From the NCBI GenBank assembly GCA_947034885.2, contig OX344749.2, positions 5,037,501-5,101,500 on the forward strand: a DNA stretch of 64,000 bases, written 5' to 3'. The notes below the pieces were generated by a model that searched no databases, was not told where the DNA came from, and worked only from the letters and a program-made list of their open reading frames with translations. A program made the position numbers and the translations under genes. Source of the DNA: Thuidium tamariscinum (lineage: Eukaryota; Streptophyta; Bryopsida; Hypnales; Thuidiaceae). Each line of letters starts with the position of its first letter. Within the stretch, counting starts at the first letter, position 1. Shown here piece by piece: positions 20,682 to 34,190 of this stretch.

Positions 20682-23600
20682 ATGGAAAACATGGCGAGTG
20701 AGTACCAAAGCTCGTTGTCAGACTCCGTGGGATGGCTGATAAACAAGACGGAGTCGCTCTGGGTCGCCATAGTTGAGTATTGTCGACAAACGTGGGACGA
20801 TTTGCAAAACGCGTTTTACACGCATTTGACCCCCGGAGAGAAATTCGGACGGGATGCAGTCTACGTCTTTCTTGTTGGAACGGTTCCGGCGTTTCTAGCT
20901 GGAAGTACATCTGCGGCGTTATTGTTTGAGATTATTCCGGGATTCATTGCGGGCTTGGGATTGATCGTGGCATTCAGTCATGCCCAAGCCAGTCGATCTC
21001 GGGAGCGTCGAGCCAAGGTTTGGCCATCTACTCAGTCGTCTGCACAGACTTCTGCAGACATTTACACACATTTTGTCCACAGAATTGGAGCCTGCAGTGC
21101 GTTGCAGAGGACTGTTCATCTACTGTTGATGATTCTTCCCTGATAATTCTTGTGAATAGTGAGATTCTTCCATTGATGTGATCACTGGCATGTGAACAGG
21201 CTGCCCTCATCTTCGCGATTTCGGAAATGAAGCAAGATGACTTCCGGTCCCTGTTTCCCAAATCTGCGCTTCCTCAGTGGATTCTTCAAAGCAATCTTGA
21301 GAAGGTTGCTTGCTTGTGCCATCACCTTGGGGTTGCAATCTGTTGAGAACTTGAGTTGCATGTAATGAGAGCTAAATGGGATGGAGAGGGCGTTTTTGTT
21401 GTTGCTTTTGATGAGACTTGATTAACCCTAATTTTGTAATTTACAATACCGGTTTCAGCTGGTTGTCGACATCATTTCAACATCGTTATTCTATTAATCT
21501 TTGTGGAGTCTTGTGGTGACTTGATTAACAGTCTTGCGGTGGCTGAAATGCTTCTTACCTAACGCAATTGATTGGCGATTTGCCAGGTCGATTGGTTTAA
21601 TGTTGTGCTGAAAAAGGTCTGGCCCTTCTTCAACGAGGTACAAGCTTCTCAATAAAACCCAGTTTTATGGTAGCGGTATACTCCTGTAGTTTTAATTTTT
21701 GTTAGCGCTGCCTCTGTAGCAACACGCGATATCTTAAGGGCTGACTTTGTTCAATAAGATTTTTTTCAGTAAAATTAGACTTTCCAGTATATTTTGGACA
21801 TCTGTCATGGGGAGATGGCAATGCAGTAGGTCAAGTTGGGAAGGTTGTGATCTGAATGTTTTGGATAGTGACATAAGCAGTTAGCAAGTAGACACAAGCA
21901 GGTGATTATAGAGAGGCCTTCTAGTGAATCATGAGGAAGTCTCCATGTGATTTGCATTGTGCTTATACTTGCCTTTCCATGATCAATCTCTCTATGATAT
22001 TGTCTAGAAACTCTTGATACAATCTAATTTTGCTGAAAACCATGTTCAATTGCGTCGATGGATATTCTATCATGCTCGTATCTGTGATCTGAATGAAGTT
22101 TTATGTCACGATATAAGTTTTGAGTTTCTCAATTCCTTTACCTGGAGTAAAGGACTTGCAAAATTATGAACGTTTTTATGATGATGCTGGTCACGAGTGT
22201 CTTGAGAGTGAGTTTTGAACTACTTAAATGCTATTCACTGGACTTGGCTACAACTCTTCCATGCGGTGTTCAGCTCGTATCAGAAGGTCATTTGACGCTT
22301 CTGTGAAAGTGATGAGGCAGGCTTACTCGAAGATGTTAATGGAGCAGTGGCAGCCCTATCTTGAAAATCACAAGCCTACCTTTGCCAATTCTGTCTGTTT
22401 CCAAGAGCTTACGCTTGGCACAGTTGCTCCCATGTCCGAAGGTTTGGCTTCAACTTTGAATAATCATGTCAAGCTTGACCTGAGCTAGTGCTGCAAATTC
22501 GAACATTTGCAATTTGTTTTCATCTGCTTCGGTACTCTAAATTTTTTTTCGTTGGTCTTCGACTGCAGGCTGGGTTGCTTAGGTCTCGCTAGCTGCTTTT
22601 AATACATGTCTCTCATGCCAGACTGTCGTTTAATTTGTGTTACTTGAATGTATTATACATTGAGAAAATAATGCCCCAAGTTCTTAGGATTGAAAATTTT
22701 GCGATTATTCAGATATTCCTTAAGCTTGCAAGAACGAAAACCGAGCTGTTGGTGGTTTGAATAATTTAATTGTTATTCTCTTTGTTTATCTCGTGTGCCA
22801 GGCCATATTATTTGGAAGTCTTAAGGATGTCCTAAGTCAAACGTCACACGTTGGTAAATGTCAGGAGTTCGAATGTTGGATTTGGAGCCTAATGAGATTT
22901 CCTTAGATATGGATTTACAATGGATTGGGAACGCAAGCTGCATATTGGGAGTGTCATCTATAATGGGTGTCTCTTTCCCTGTTCAGGTATTGTCCTCCCC
23001 CCCTTATTGGACTCGGTGAACGTTCAGTTAGATTGTTGTGATTGGCTTGGCTCGGTATTCCTATGTTCAAAATGCATGACAGAATTGATCAGTGCACCGG
23101 TTTTCCTTCAAGTTATACCGACAAACACCTAGAGATCTTTCCATCGACGAGTTTCAATCACAACGATTGCGGAAGTTCATCTGATAACTTGTAAATACCC
23201 CCAAACGCTGAGTCACTAATACTAATTCTATTGGCTTTCATTGTAGGTGAAAAACATACACTTGAAGTTTATCTTACGGTTCATTTTCAAGCCTTTGGTG
23301 GACGAGCTTCCTGGTTTTGGAGCTGTCACCTTCTCAATCAGGACACAGGTATGTGAAATTCAAAATAACTCCTTCGAGCTTGCTCATGCCAAAATTGTTG
23401 AGCTTCCTAATTCTGAAAACTTGACTTAGTCTGTCTTTATAGTTTCCATCCATTGACTATATCTGAACGCTCTTTCCGAAATAGCTGATGGCACAATTTT
23501 CGGTCTATCCTTATGTAGGTGTAGAGGTTCAGGTATTCTCCTTTTTTTCATTTAACTCGTTTTTTCTATTTTTCTAGCAAAACAAAGATGTCTTGCGGCA

Positions 23601-26600
23601 TGGCCTGTAGATTTAATGGCGTTCTCGAACATCAATAACTAAGGGGCATTGTAGAAGCTTATTTTGAATAGGAATTCACTTTTGTCCCAGTTCGGCTAAT
23701 ATCTCTTCATGCTTGGACCAGAAAAAATTTGACTTCATCGTGAAAGTGGTCGGAGAAAATATCACGAACATTCCTGGTGTGACCGAGAAGCTCCACGTAA
23801 GATCCGACTGCGAGTACTGAGGGTTTTATCTCCTTAAAAGATTTTTTTCTCTGAAAAGCTCTTTGAAATGAGGCTACAATAGCCATTAGTGGAAATCTTA
23901 AGTATGCATCAAGTAGTAGAAACTCTTGACTTCTTAGGATCACGTAGGAAAATCGAAGATTTCAGCAAAGTTTACCGTGCCGTTGTAGATTCGCTGTGTA
24001 CCATGTCCGGATCAGGGCATGTCTTGTGAAAAAGCTTCTTGTGCCTTATTTGACGCAATGGGTAATTATCTATGTTTGACAGGAAATGATACACTCTGCG
24101 GTATTAGAATCCTTGAGCTGGCCTATGCGAATCTGTATTCCAGTAATTCCAATCCCTGCAGGTGGAGACACTACTAGGTAATGTCGCTCTTTGTAAATTC
24201 TCCTGCTTGATGCATGCTAAAGAGTTCGATGCGTTGGATACAAAAGTATGCAAGACCAATAACGAATAGGTTAGCCTTTCCAGTGACAGCAAACTTCCCG
24301 TTCTCTCACTAACCGCACTCTAGCCGCATAGAACAGTTTCTTCCCCTCTTGTGACGTTAAGTTACAGTTATCAATTGTAGAATTGCAAGCTAGAAATTTT
24401 ATTGTACGACCAACTTCTGCTTTTCTGACAAGTGAAAATTAGTGAAAGTGCTTTGAATGGGAAGTACTAATGAAATATCCTACGTTCATTACTGAATGCA
24501 TAAAAAATCACATGTTTCTTGAAGGTTCAGACTCAATCATTCGTAGTTGTAATAAGCTTCAAATCATTTGATACAATTTTGGATTTGGTAAGTCAGTGGC
24601 ATGTTTCTGAAGGCATTGTGTGAATGTGAATTTCTGTTTCCTTTTTTCAGATTTCGGCGCCACATGTGCCCACGGCGAAATGCGGCCATCTTCCTCACAC
24701 CGGGTGCGGGTGGAAAACCACCTGCTGGAATTTTGGACATAAAGTTGGTGCAGGGAAGAGACTTGTGGGACATAGGGAAGCCCCCTGATGCCTTCGCAGT
24801 GTTGTACGTCCATGCTACTCCGGGGCATATGAGGAGGAGCACGACCATAGTAAGGAACATGTAACGCCCTAACCCTTTGACCTTTGAAAACTTAAGACAT
24901 TTTGAGCTTACATTCTATTTTCTATGATGGTTTCAGAGCTCCTTTGTGAGAAAGACATAAAATACGGTAGACTGGACTTTGAAACTGGTGGTGTCATCTT
25001 TCTCTTTTGCTTCAGAGACATGAGAAGAACCCCATCTGGAATGAGCTCTTTGAGCTTGAGTTTACTGATTTGGAGGAAGAAAAAATTATGATTGTTCTTT
25101 TTGATGAAGCGGCTCCTCAAGAGTTTCAGGTGTTGGGATACTGTCAATTGTACTTGCAAGTGAGGATATCACTGTGCCCATTCCATCGCATTGATTTCTT
25201 ATTGTAACAGAATAGTACTGCATATTCTAGGGTGATTGTAATCGAGTGGGGGATTTCAGGCACTTGAGGAGGGACGGATTGCTGAACGATGGCTTAAAGT
25301 TTACAAGGATATGCAGGGTCTGGAAAGCTTGCAGGAAACCAAGTACAGAGGAAAGGTAAACCATCATCGTCCACCTCTTTCCAGGTCAGTCGGGGCTGCT
25401 TCTCAAGGATGTGAGACCAATCAAAGTGTTTCAGCCTTTAGTATGCCGCCCTCTTAACTTCATGTACCTCAGTATCTGAAAATTCAACCGTGAGCTGGTG
25501 ACCAGTTTCAACTTATTGCTTTTCTTGGCAGAAGTCTAGGAACATTGAACATAATTCAGACAGCTCTCTTGTGGCTTGATTCTCATTTCTAGGTGAATGT
25601 TGAGCTGGTGCATCGATGTTATGATGAGGAAGAACTCCAGGAGTTTCAAGATATCTCAATGAATCGTCTCTCTGCTGCGGATGTGGGGGGTTGGCACAGA
25701 AGAAGGAGCACTTGTTTGAGTAACAGGTACATACCGAAAGACCATTACAACCTATGAGAAACTCAGAAACCATTTACCGTGAAGGCAGGTCCACACAAGA
25801 CTGGAAAGCTGACTGACAGATCATTTCTGCAAAAGTGGGTAACTGTGAATAATTTAATTTGATCAAGGTTCAATATTAATTTGATCATATTCTGACTTTT
25901 CGTTTCCTATTAGCCAAACAGTTTCTAACCGGAAATCATGTCAAAAGCAAACTAGAACCTTGCGAACAGTGTTGAAACAATGTATCAAACTACCAAAATT
26001 AGATTTCATTGACTTCATCTCTAAAGCGTATTTGGCCTCGGCATGGGAGTTTTGTCATCACCGACAGTGATGCTTCCATTTTGCAAATTTAAATTGTGCA
26101 GATAAGGCTATATCTACATTGGATTTGCAGAGTACACGTCTATCACTGACTTTGAAGGTTTGTCTTTGAAGGTTTTCTCGCAAGGGAATAATGTGGGAGT
26201 TGATTCGCGGGATATTGTCGGTCACAGTGTTGCGAGCTGAAAACCTTCTTCCCATCGATTTTCAAGGCAAGAGTGACCCGTATGTGGTCCTCTGTATGAT
26301 GAAGCAGAAACGGCTGAAGAAAAAAACCTCGGTATCATAATTTCTCTCAAATCCTGCCTTGATACAATTACAATTTGTTAATGACATAGGTCGCCATATA
26401 TTCATAGTATTGCAGCCTTCACAATTGGTAGCAATAGGGCATGGAATTCATAACATTCTAGAGTAGTGCTGATAAATAGCCCAACCTTTCCTCTATAGAT
26501 GCACTAAAGTTGTAACTACACTTGCCTATGAAAGTTGGTTGAATACTATTGCTTTGATCCTTTAAACTCAAGATGCTAGGATTTGTAATGAAGGAGGACA

Positions 26601-27581
26601 TTACAGAATTAAAACTTGGATACCTTGATTCTTCATTGAATTAGCAGTTGGTCCAAGGTAGGTTGATCAACTTTCATGCCAACATTTGAATGCTTTTCAG
26701 GTTATGCACAACACCCTGAATCCAATCTGGGACGAAACCATTGGTTTTCTTGTACAAGATGCCCGGCAAGACATGCTTCTCGTACATGTTTGGAACGATG
26801 AGACCTTTAGCAGGGTTGGTCAATATCTTAAAGCCATCAATTACTATTGTGTGGGCCTTATCAACTAATCTATTCCATATTCGAATGTGAATTTACCAAT
26901 TGAGTTAGACAACCCAAAATTTAGACTTTATGCTTCGAAATCAAACCGTCAGAGGAATTATTTTTACCATGAAGGAACACATCATAGCATCAAGTTGATA
27001 TTCTTAAACGATCCTTCCAACCAGAAGAATATAGTCCTAAACATCCTCCTCACTCGTCACCAAGTAAACTTGCAATTGTGCCATTGGTTCTTGACCTTCC
27101 AATTGTCATTGAAACTTTCATAAAAGGCATCCCAATAGTAGTGGAAGAATCCTCAAGAGACCTTGCAGCGCTGTTCAAAAAAGTTATGTGAAATTTAAAA
27201 AAAGGATAGAAACATTAAGTAAAACGCAACACAAAAATGAGAACTTGTATAAGAACCGGCAGATTTAAAACTCGAAATTATTTTACAGCAAAATAAAACA
27301 AGAGTTCATGGTAAACAACAGCAAGTCCACTTACTAAGTTTTCTGGGATCTTACTGCAGGAATTTCTAGGGTCAACATCCACCACGTTAACGCGAGTGTT
27401 GCAGGAATCTCCGTTTGAAGACATGTTCAGACTTGTAGGAGTCCCTTGTGGAAGATTGCTTTTGCGGCTTGAATGGAAAACCGGTACTGGAACATCTATC
27501 ATTCTTGGTAGACCCGCACTCCCTGGAAGTGAATACATTCCATCTTCACGAAGTTGTCTCCAACTGTACCATGTCGAGTGA
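20682..27581 (+). CDS. SMP- and tandem-C2-domain protein, plant synaptotagmin / extended-synaptotagmin type
   Basis: A membrane-anchored lipid-transfer tether of membrane contact sites. I assembled 15 exons that close in frame to about 691 aa: 20682-21017, 21200-21304, 21587-21637, 22321-22441, 22865-22986, 23247-23348, 23722-23796, 24083-24177, 24651-24849, 25016-25159, 25260-25355, 25593-25726, 26172-26331, 26701-26814, 27360-27581. An N-terminal hydrophobic hairpin (~residues 62-98) precedes an SMP domain (~145-390) with WFNVVLKKVWPFFNE, ELTLGTVAP and FILRFIFKPLVDELPGFG. C2A (~405-460) has ILDIKLVQGRDLWD; C2B (~560-680) has ILSVTVLRAENLLPIDFQGKSDPY and TLNPIWDET. In the calcium-binding loop 3 of both C2 domains, acidic ligands are reduced (FDEAAPQEF and VWNDETF), so calcium dependence may be weak. 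Plant relatives include SYT/NTMC2 proteins; the exact subgroup is not decided. Confidence 0.9.
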
Positions 27582-28114
27582 AGACGTTCACCCAAACTAC
27601 CCCGCAAGCGAAGCATGGCAACTTTACAAGATCAATTTTGACGAGCTCTGTCAAACCAAGAAAAAACTTGAAGGGAAATTCAAATCCATACGAGTAGTAT
27701 GCCATGTTGTTTCAGAGCAAACGAGATATGTTTTCCAGCGTTAAATCTATTGACTTTGGGCTTTGATGTAAATATACACGTGAGAAGATTGAAAAGTGCA
27801 AAGGTGCTGCTACTGGACATTCACATGATAAATAGAAATGAATTTCTGTGAACTGTCTCACATAAAGTCATTACATAGTGAAGAGAGGCTTTTCGAAAGA
27901 AGCCCACCACACGCAAAGGTAAAGGATGCTAAACTGTTCGGAACCCGATTTCATCTCCTCTACTGTTACCAGACGCAATCCCATCTATTAATACATGCGG
28001 TAGAACTTCTTAGCAAGTGGTGCAAATGTTTGTGGCTATGGAAGAAGAGTGAAATCCCAAGAATACTGTAAGGGTGAGAGGAGAACCTGACAGAATCAAG
28101 AACTCAGTCAGCAG
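27582..28114. other. Convergent intergenic region
   Basis: It lies between the stop codons of the SMP/C2 gene and ICMT and must hold both 3-prime UTRs and polyadenylation sites. The frames at 27448-27744 and 27838-28071 read through trailer sequence and show no family resemblance. Confidence 0.5.
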
Positions 28115-30069
28115 TTATTTGATGAAGGGCATCCCCGATGGAACTTTACTGGCGTACTCCACATAATCTTGTCCAAAGAAGCGGCGTAAAAAATACTCTT
28201 CATATCTTTGCCAACCATTAAGTAAAAACAGACAGGATTGAATAAGAGGACCCACAATGCCAATGCAACATCTAAGCTAATGCTACCAGTTGTGTAAGGA
28301 TACGGAATGCGGTGGTCGAAAAAACGCCACGTGACGATGGTGTAGCCCACTATACAAACCGGATTGACAAGTAATACTTGGGTGCCAATCGACCAAATAA
28401 AGAACCCCAAATAACTGGGGTGACGAAAAAAACTGCAAAGAAACCAACATGAAATTCAATCATTAACGACTCACGAGCACTGAGGTGGTTTTCACAACTT
28501 GTACTCAAAGAGTGCCTGACAAGAAAGGCAGGATCTTCAAATCCACTAGAAGAGACCCCACCTCCTAGAGATGTTCTAGGAAACATACCCGCATTACAAT
28601 TGGCAGGGTTTACATCAGACTCTACCTTGAATCGCATTACAATTGGCAGGGCTTAACGAAGCTAGGTTTTCCAGGAGGGGGGCTCTTGCACATGTTGGGC
28701 TACATTATTCACGAAACCTAAGCTGTAGAGGTGAGACAGCAAAGGGAAGGGAAACCCTAAACCCAGAAGGGTTTGTAAAAAAAACTGCATAAATGATGAG
28801 GGTTGGCTGATAATGAAAGTAGTTCAGCGGATCCACTTATCAAGTTGAGACACTTCATAATTCAAACCTGGACCACGACCTCAATCATGGCAAGCTCAAA
28901 ACATAAATGCAAAAGAGCAAACAGAGAAATACTGAGGGAAAACACATGGCCAAAGAGGGTGGGGACTACCTGTAAATACCATGAGTGACAAGCTTGTGCT
29001 CTTGCCGTTTGTCCACTTTGATATCATGTGTGAAGCTCTTGTTGGCGGTGATCACAGCCGATTTGCGAAGAGCTTCACCCACCACGACCATGGCCAACCC
29101 CGTATAACTCACTAACGCTTGCTCCTTCAGCCATGGCGCATACCGGGATTCCAACGCATGCTCCACCATCGAGAGTGCAAGCGCCACCAAGTACGGGCCA
29201 CTAATGAGAGTAGCTGAAGAAAGATTTCAACAACAGCCTGATCAGTACAAACTTCTTTCACTAATAGTAACCCTAAAAAACCCATTCAATTGATCATTTT
29301 TGAGATTCACAACATCCTCTTTAGAGTGCTCTATTGAAACATATTGTTCGCAATACCACATGAATTGCCAGATATTTCGTTTCATCAGGAGATGAGAGGC
29401 GGAGACAGGCTGATGTCAGAAAAAAAACTAAAGGAAGATACTCTGAAATTATAATGAACTTGTGAGAGTAGCTGAAGAAATTTTAGTAGCCTGATCAATC
29501 CAAGAAACAGTCGCAAAACAAGCCGCATTTCTCTAAATGATGACCCTAGAAAATCTATCCGACAGTTTCCAGTGCTACTACATCCTAAACATGAGCTCTC
29601 TTCGGAATATTCTTCTGAACCCTATTGTTCGCAAAAGGACATGAATAATTCACATCATCAGAAGATGAGCTGCGGAGTCATGGTAATATTTGAAAATACC
29701 ACAGAAATAAGTAACGATTTCAAGACGTAAGTCTACAGGGAGGTCAGAGCAGCGTGAAACCCTGATTCAGCACTTACAGGCAGCGTTGACACGGCGACGA
29801 CCATGATACGCGAGCGCCAGCAAGAACTCCGAAGTGTGGAAAAATACGACCGCTCCCAGCATACACCACAGCTGCTCCCAAGGCCACATGCTGCTTACTG
29901 CCTTCTCGCCACCCGCCACACCCACCACCGCCCCCACTTCCGCCAATTTCACATGCCGCAGATCCTCCAGCCTCGCTCGCCAACACTTCAGCTGATGCCG
30001 CCCAAGCGCAAAATACGTCGCTTTCATGAGAAGTTTTCGGCCATCACAAGGGTGACGAACAGCTCGCAA
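28115..30069 (-). CDS. ICMT: Protein-S-isoprenylcysteine O-methyltransferase
   Basis: An integral ER-membrane enzyme that methylates the C-terminal prenylcysteine of CaaX proteins such as small GTPases, using S-adenosylmethionine. There are four exons: from 29778 upward, 29213-28970, 28432-28304 and 28205-28115. All join in frame. Motifs match plant ICMT along its length: FFHTSEFLLAL, GEALRKSAVITANKSFTH, THGIY, FFRHPSYLGFFIWSIGTQ, NPV, TWRFFDHRIPYEEYFLRRFFG and the C-terminus YASKVPSGMPFIK. The RHPSY and RIPYEE segments are the conserved SAM-binding and catalytic region. The longest frame starts at 30069 (251 aa), but the family is usually near 190-200 aa, and the internal Met before WPWEQLW would give 191 aa; I favour that start. 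The gene converges on the SMP/C2 gene. Confidence 0.93.
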
Positions 30070-31017
30070 AACTCAGGGATGCAGACAGGGTGAGACAAGT
30101 CCAAAGTGATGATGAGCACTTCCGCAGCGGCCTCTTCACCGACGTTTTGGACTCGAAGAGTAGGTTTTGAGCAACCCTAATTCGGAAAAGACCAACTGTG
30201 AAAGTTGCTATTACTGTCGACTGAACGATTCGAGAGTTCTGCGTTGGTGTTTGGCTGTTTCATACATCGGTGTGAGGAGGAAATCCTAAATCAAAATGTC
30301 GGATTGTCACTGGAGAGAACGTCGGCAAACTTCTGGAGTCCAAGATACCCTCGACATGAAAAAGCGAGGATCGCTGAAATTGAAATTGATTTGGGAAAAG
30401 ATTGCAAACGGATTCAGAGTGCACTTCAGTATATATCAAAGGTACGACGTGGCAGAACAAACGAAGGAAGTCATAAAAACTCATTCAAGACAATTGCTTG
30501 GCTCCCCCCAAAAGGGTAGATGCTACCGTGAACAACAGTATGTCGTGATCAGTCCCAAATTTCAAGATGAGTAAGCACGGGCTCGCACACGTTTGACAGA
30601 TGAATATCGTCAGGTCACAGGACTCAATGATTTTCTAAACCTTAACAGCGAACACTATTGTACACATTCTTCTGACTACGCTCTAGTTCACATGTCCTGA
30701 AAGCACTGTGCGTTCGTACTAGCTCAGTTGACATCCTCCTTGGCTGCATCATCTTCGTCTCATTCTAGCATGATTTTTCTACAGAAGGTTCTATGAACTC
30801 CGTCACTGGAGGTAGGCCCCACATTCGTTCTGGAAAAAAATCAAATATATGCGTACGAGCTCTGAGGAAAGGCAGCTTTCCATGGGGAGGACGATGAAAC
30901 CCTTGTAGCTCCGTCCAGAAATGAAGAGCAACCTGCACCACCATCTTCAACCATCACCACGAGCAGTGGACAGGAAATATCAATACTATTAAAACAGGCT
31001 TCGGCATCATGAACTTC
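30070..31017. other. Intergenic region upstream of ICMT
   Basis: This contains the ICMT promoter and the trailer of the next minus-strand gene. Plus-strand frames at 30205-30519 and 30296-30574 (104 and 92 codons) overlap each other in different frames. One contains a helix-like stretch, but neither resembles a known protein, so I do not call them genes. Confidence 0.45.
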
Positions 31018-32539
31018 TCAGTCGAGAGTTTCGAGGCCATTCGGTGACACAGACGAGCCACTTCTGATGTAGCTAGGCGTTTGAGTGGCTGCAACATCCA
31101 CATCTGATGGAGCTTGGCCTGTGAGAGAAAGAACCACTTCATCTGCTGGTCGAAAGTTTGCATCCTCCCGTAACTCCCGCACACACATTTTGTACGTGCT
31201 TTCCGCGAGATCAATATGGTCCTGCAGAAGTTTGATGTACTCCTCCACGTTTTCCACCTGAAAAGGTACACAACGAAATTTTCAGACGAGGACTGATAAT
31301 TTAGACTCGTTCAAACCTCGATGACATTCTATACAGCTTGCACCCTTTCCACTCAAGCACAGAAAGAATTGGAGCAATGATTATTTTTGAAGAACTAGCC
31401 CACTTTTAATCAATTTCTTACATTGCCAGGATGCAATCAATGATAAATGAGTCCACATACGAATGCGCCAATTGAGAACTGGAAGAAAATAGATAATAAC
31501 TGTAACATGAACCACACGCTCCTTTGCATACATGACATAAGCCCAAGATTGTGCACAAAGAGAATCTATACTCCTTTTCTTGGCTCACAGTATATTGATT
31601 CGAACGGTGTTCAGTCAGACCCACAAGAATGTTATGCAGACCTTGAACCTTTCAATGCAGAACTTTAAGCACACTTCCGATTCGTCCATGTTCAAGCTAC
31701 TTTCGACAACATAATATTTGTGCCTTGGCTACTTGTACCTGGAAATTTAAAGTTTCAAATGTAGTACCTCAATCTTCAGTTCCCTCAAATACTCTTCCTG
31801 GGGATCATGCTCTGGAGGTGACGGGTCAGAGTTCGAGGGAGGCTTATCCAGAACCGGCTGTGTGGTAGCAGCATCTAATTTCTCCCACGCCTCCAACTCA
31901 GCTTCATAGCTGCAACAGCATCCATGTTCAAATTCATTTACACACCGGAACAAATGTCAAGCATAATTTCTACATGCATCTGAAAGAAAAATAAACTTCA
32001 CCAGCATTTCCACCCCACAGTCCAGAACGATAGAGAAGTAACCAACCGACAGAGGAGACAAAGTATGACAACCCAAATTGCTTGAGAATACATAATTTCT
32101 AAAGCGATCAAAACCTCTCGAGATCAAAAAAAAGGGAATCCAGGAAGGAGCCAAAAATGAAGTATAAACACCATGACGCTCTTCTTACATTGCTTTCAGT
32201 GTCAGCAACCTCTTTCTTTTCTTCTCCTCCTCAAAAGATTGGTCTTCGGCGACAGGTTCCGAATCCTCCTCATGAGCCTCCTCTCCCTGTAAAGCCAACT
32301 GAGACTCCGGAGCTGCTGCTATTTCCTTCAAACGACTCTTGCGAATCTTGAATACAAACCCGCCCTCATCGATGGTCTCAAATTCTGCACATTAGCACGA
32401 CAAATTGTCATTCCTGCAACAAGGCCCCCTCACTGTGCCTTCCTTCATTTCTCAAGTCCTGAAAATTTCTGTTGAGGATATACACTTGTTCCACGCGAGT
32501 TGTAAAGGAAAAAGATTTTCACTTACCTTCTGCCGCCAT
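31018..32539 (-). CDS. Small acidic coiled-coil protein, function not established
   Basis: Four exons close in frame to about 196 aa: 32539-32527, 32384-32189, 31909-31768 and 31257-31018. All have GT-AG sites and matching phases. The protein opens MAAEEFETIDEGGFVFKIRK and continues with an acidic, Lys/Glu-rich stretch ending EEEKKRKRLLTLKA. The middle exon has YEAELEAWEKLD and a Pro/Ser/Asp-rich linker, and the last exon has a helical segment EEYIKLLQDHIDLAEST followed by a Ser/Thr-rich tail. I do not recognise it with certainty. The size, the short basic GFVFKIRK motif and the C-terminal coiled coil recall plant proteins annotated as kinetochore Mis13/Dsn1-like, but this is a weak guess. 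The first exon carries only four codons. Confidence 0.7.
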
Positions 32540-34190
32540 GGAAAATGATGAAATGGCAATGCTTATTTCAGCTTTCACTCTCTCACTCACTACTCTCGCT
32601 TCAACAGAAGGAAAATTCTCGCTTCGGGCATACGAGCTCCTAACGAAAACTCCCCGTGACAACCACAGAAACCCAAACCCATCGCAGCAAAGACGGCTCA
32701 ACTCTCGTTACAAAGATTCTACGAACCCAGAATTTTTTCTCACAGACCTTAAGTGAAATCAATGTAACTACACTACAAAAATGCGGCGAACTACCGGAAT
32801 CCTAGCAATGGCATTTCCATGTTGATCATCACTATCGACCTACACAAACCCAACAAAACATTTGAATCGCTCTGCGTAGAAAAATAATAATATTCCGCAA
32901 AAGGAATGAGCCAGGTTTTCGAAATGCAGTGCGGGGAGCGGCCGGGACAGCACAGCATTTGAGCCTTGGACAGAGCTTCTCTCACGAATGTCCTTTCTGT
33001 CTCTCGGAAGCTCGGTCGCGGTTCGTGAAAGAGGAGAATCAGGAGGTGTCCAGAATGGCGCCATCAGGCCTCGGCTCTGCGACTTAATTTTTAAACCTAG
33101 AAGGACGGGCTGGTCAGTCGCCTCGGAAATCCTCCTTCTGGGTACATTTACTTGATCCCTACATGCCCGAGGCACCAAAATCTGGTGTTTGCAAAACTTT
33201 GAAGTAAAATAAAACCTAACAAAGTTGCTATTTTTAGTAGTTTACATTTCAGGAAAGTTCTTTTCGAAGTCTAGTTTCAGTGTCAAAAATCTGATGTGGA
33301 AAATAAGTGAAAGTGCTTTTTCTACTCAAGATTTTGTGCAAGGGTACTCATTGCAATCTTGCTTTCTGTAGCGTTGAAAGCTCTTGAAAATGAGCCTCAA
33401 ATACACCAGATATCGGAGAAAAAATCACACTCAAAATTCATTCATAAAAATTGTAGTGTTGATTTTGGAAAGTCATAAATTGATTGGAGTTACGCATGTT
33501 AAGCCTTTTAACCTCACATTTTTTTGGTCACCAACTTCTCAAATTTGACTTGTGAAAAGAGGATAAAAAGACTTCAATTCACTTTTGCAGTTTTGACACC
33601 CTCATGGTCAAACATTATAATCTTTCACTCCATAAATGATATTGTTGTATTTTCTTTTCCTATGCAATCTCTAACATGTGGTCTTTGAATTTATACAATC
33701 ACAATTTTAAAAAAATTGATGGAACTTATTAAAATGTTGGCATTTTGTTCAATTTAGAGCAAATTCCAAGAAGCTTAAAATAGGCATTGGGCATTTAGGA
33801 GTTAAAAAACTCAAGAGCACTCATAGGAGGTCAAACCATTCTCCCAAAAGATGCAAAACCTCTTGTTCCTCCAATTCCCCAGTTTGAAAACATTTAGAAC
33901 CATTGATCTTGATTCAAAAAAAATTCCCCCTTCTCTAATGTCATTGATTTCTCATTGAAAAAGTAAACAATTGTTGTTGATTGCCATTGTGAGACTCAAT
34001 CTTCGCCATTGTTTTTGAGCTTTGGAATGCAGATATGGAATATGTATGGTATGTACAATAAATAGGGATTTTAACCCTTTAGAGTAGAACGTGTCCATTT
34101 TTATTATTCTAATTCAAATTTTGGAAATAATTCAAAACCAGTGGTCTGCCTCAAAGCAAGGTTTCAATACTTAAAAAGATTTATGAGCGT
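32540..34190. other. Intergenic region, promoter side then AT-rich DNA
   Basis: The first ~650 bases next to the coiled-coil gene are GC-richer and probably hold its promoter and leader. A 112-codon minus-strand frame at 32840-33178 lies there without recognisable features. From about 33200 the sequence is AT-rich with no gene. Confidence 0.5.

Noticed and set aside
30205-30574. Two overlapping plus-strand frames divergent from ICMT
   Set aside because: They overlap in different frames, lack recognisable similarity, and no splice extension gives a longer protein.
32840-33178. A 112-codon minus-strand frame upstream of the coiled-coil gene
   Set aside because: No family resemblance, and a promoter or leader location explains its GC content.
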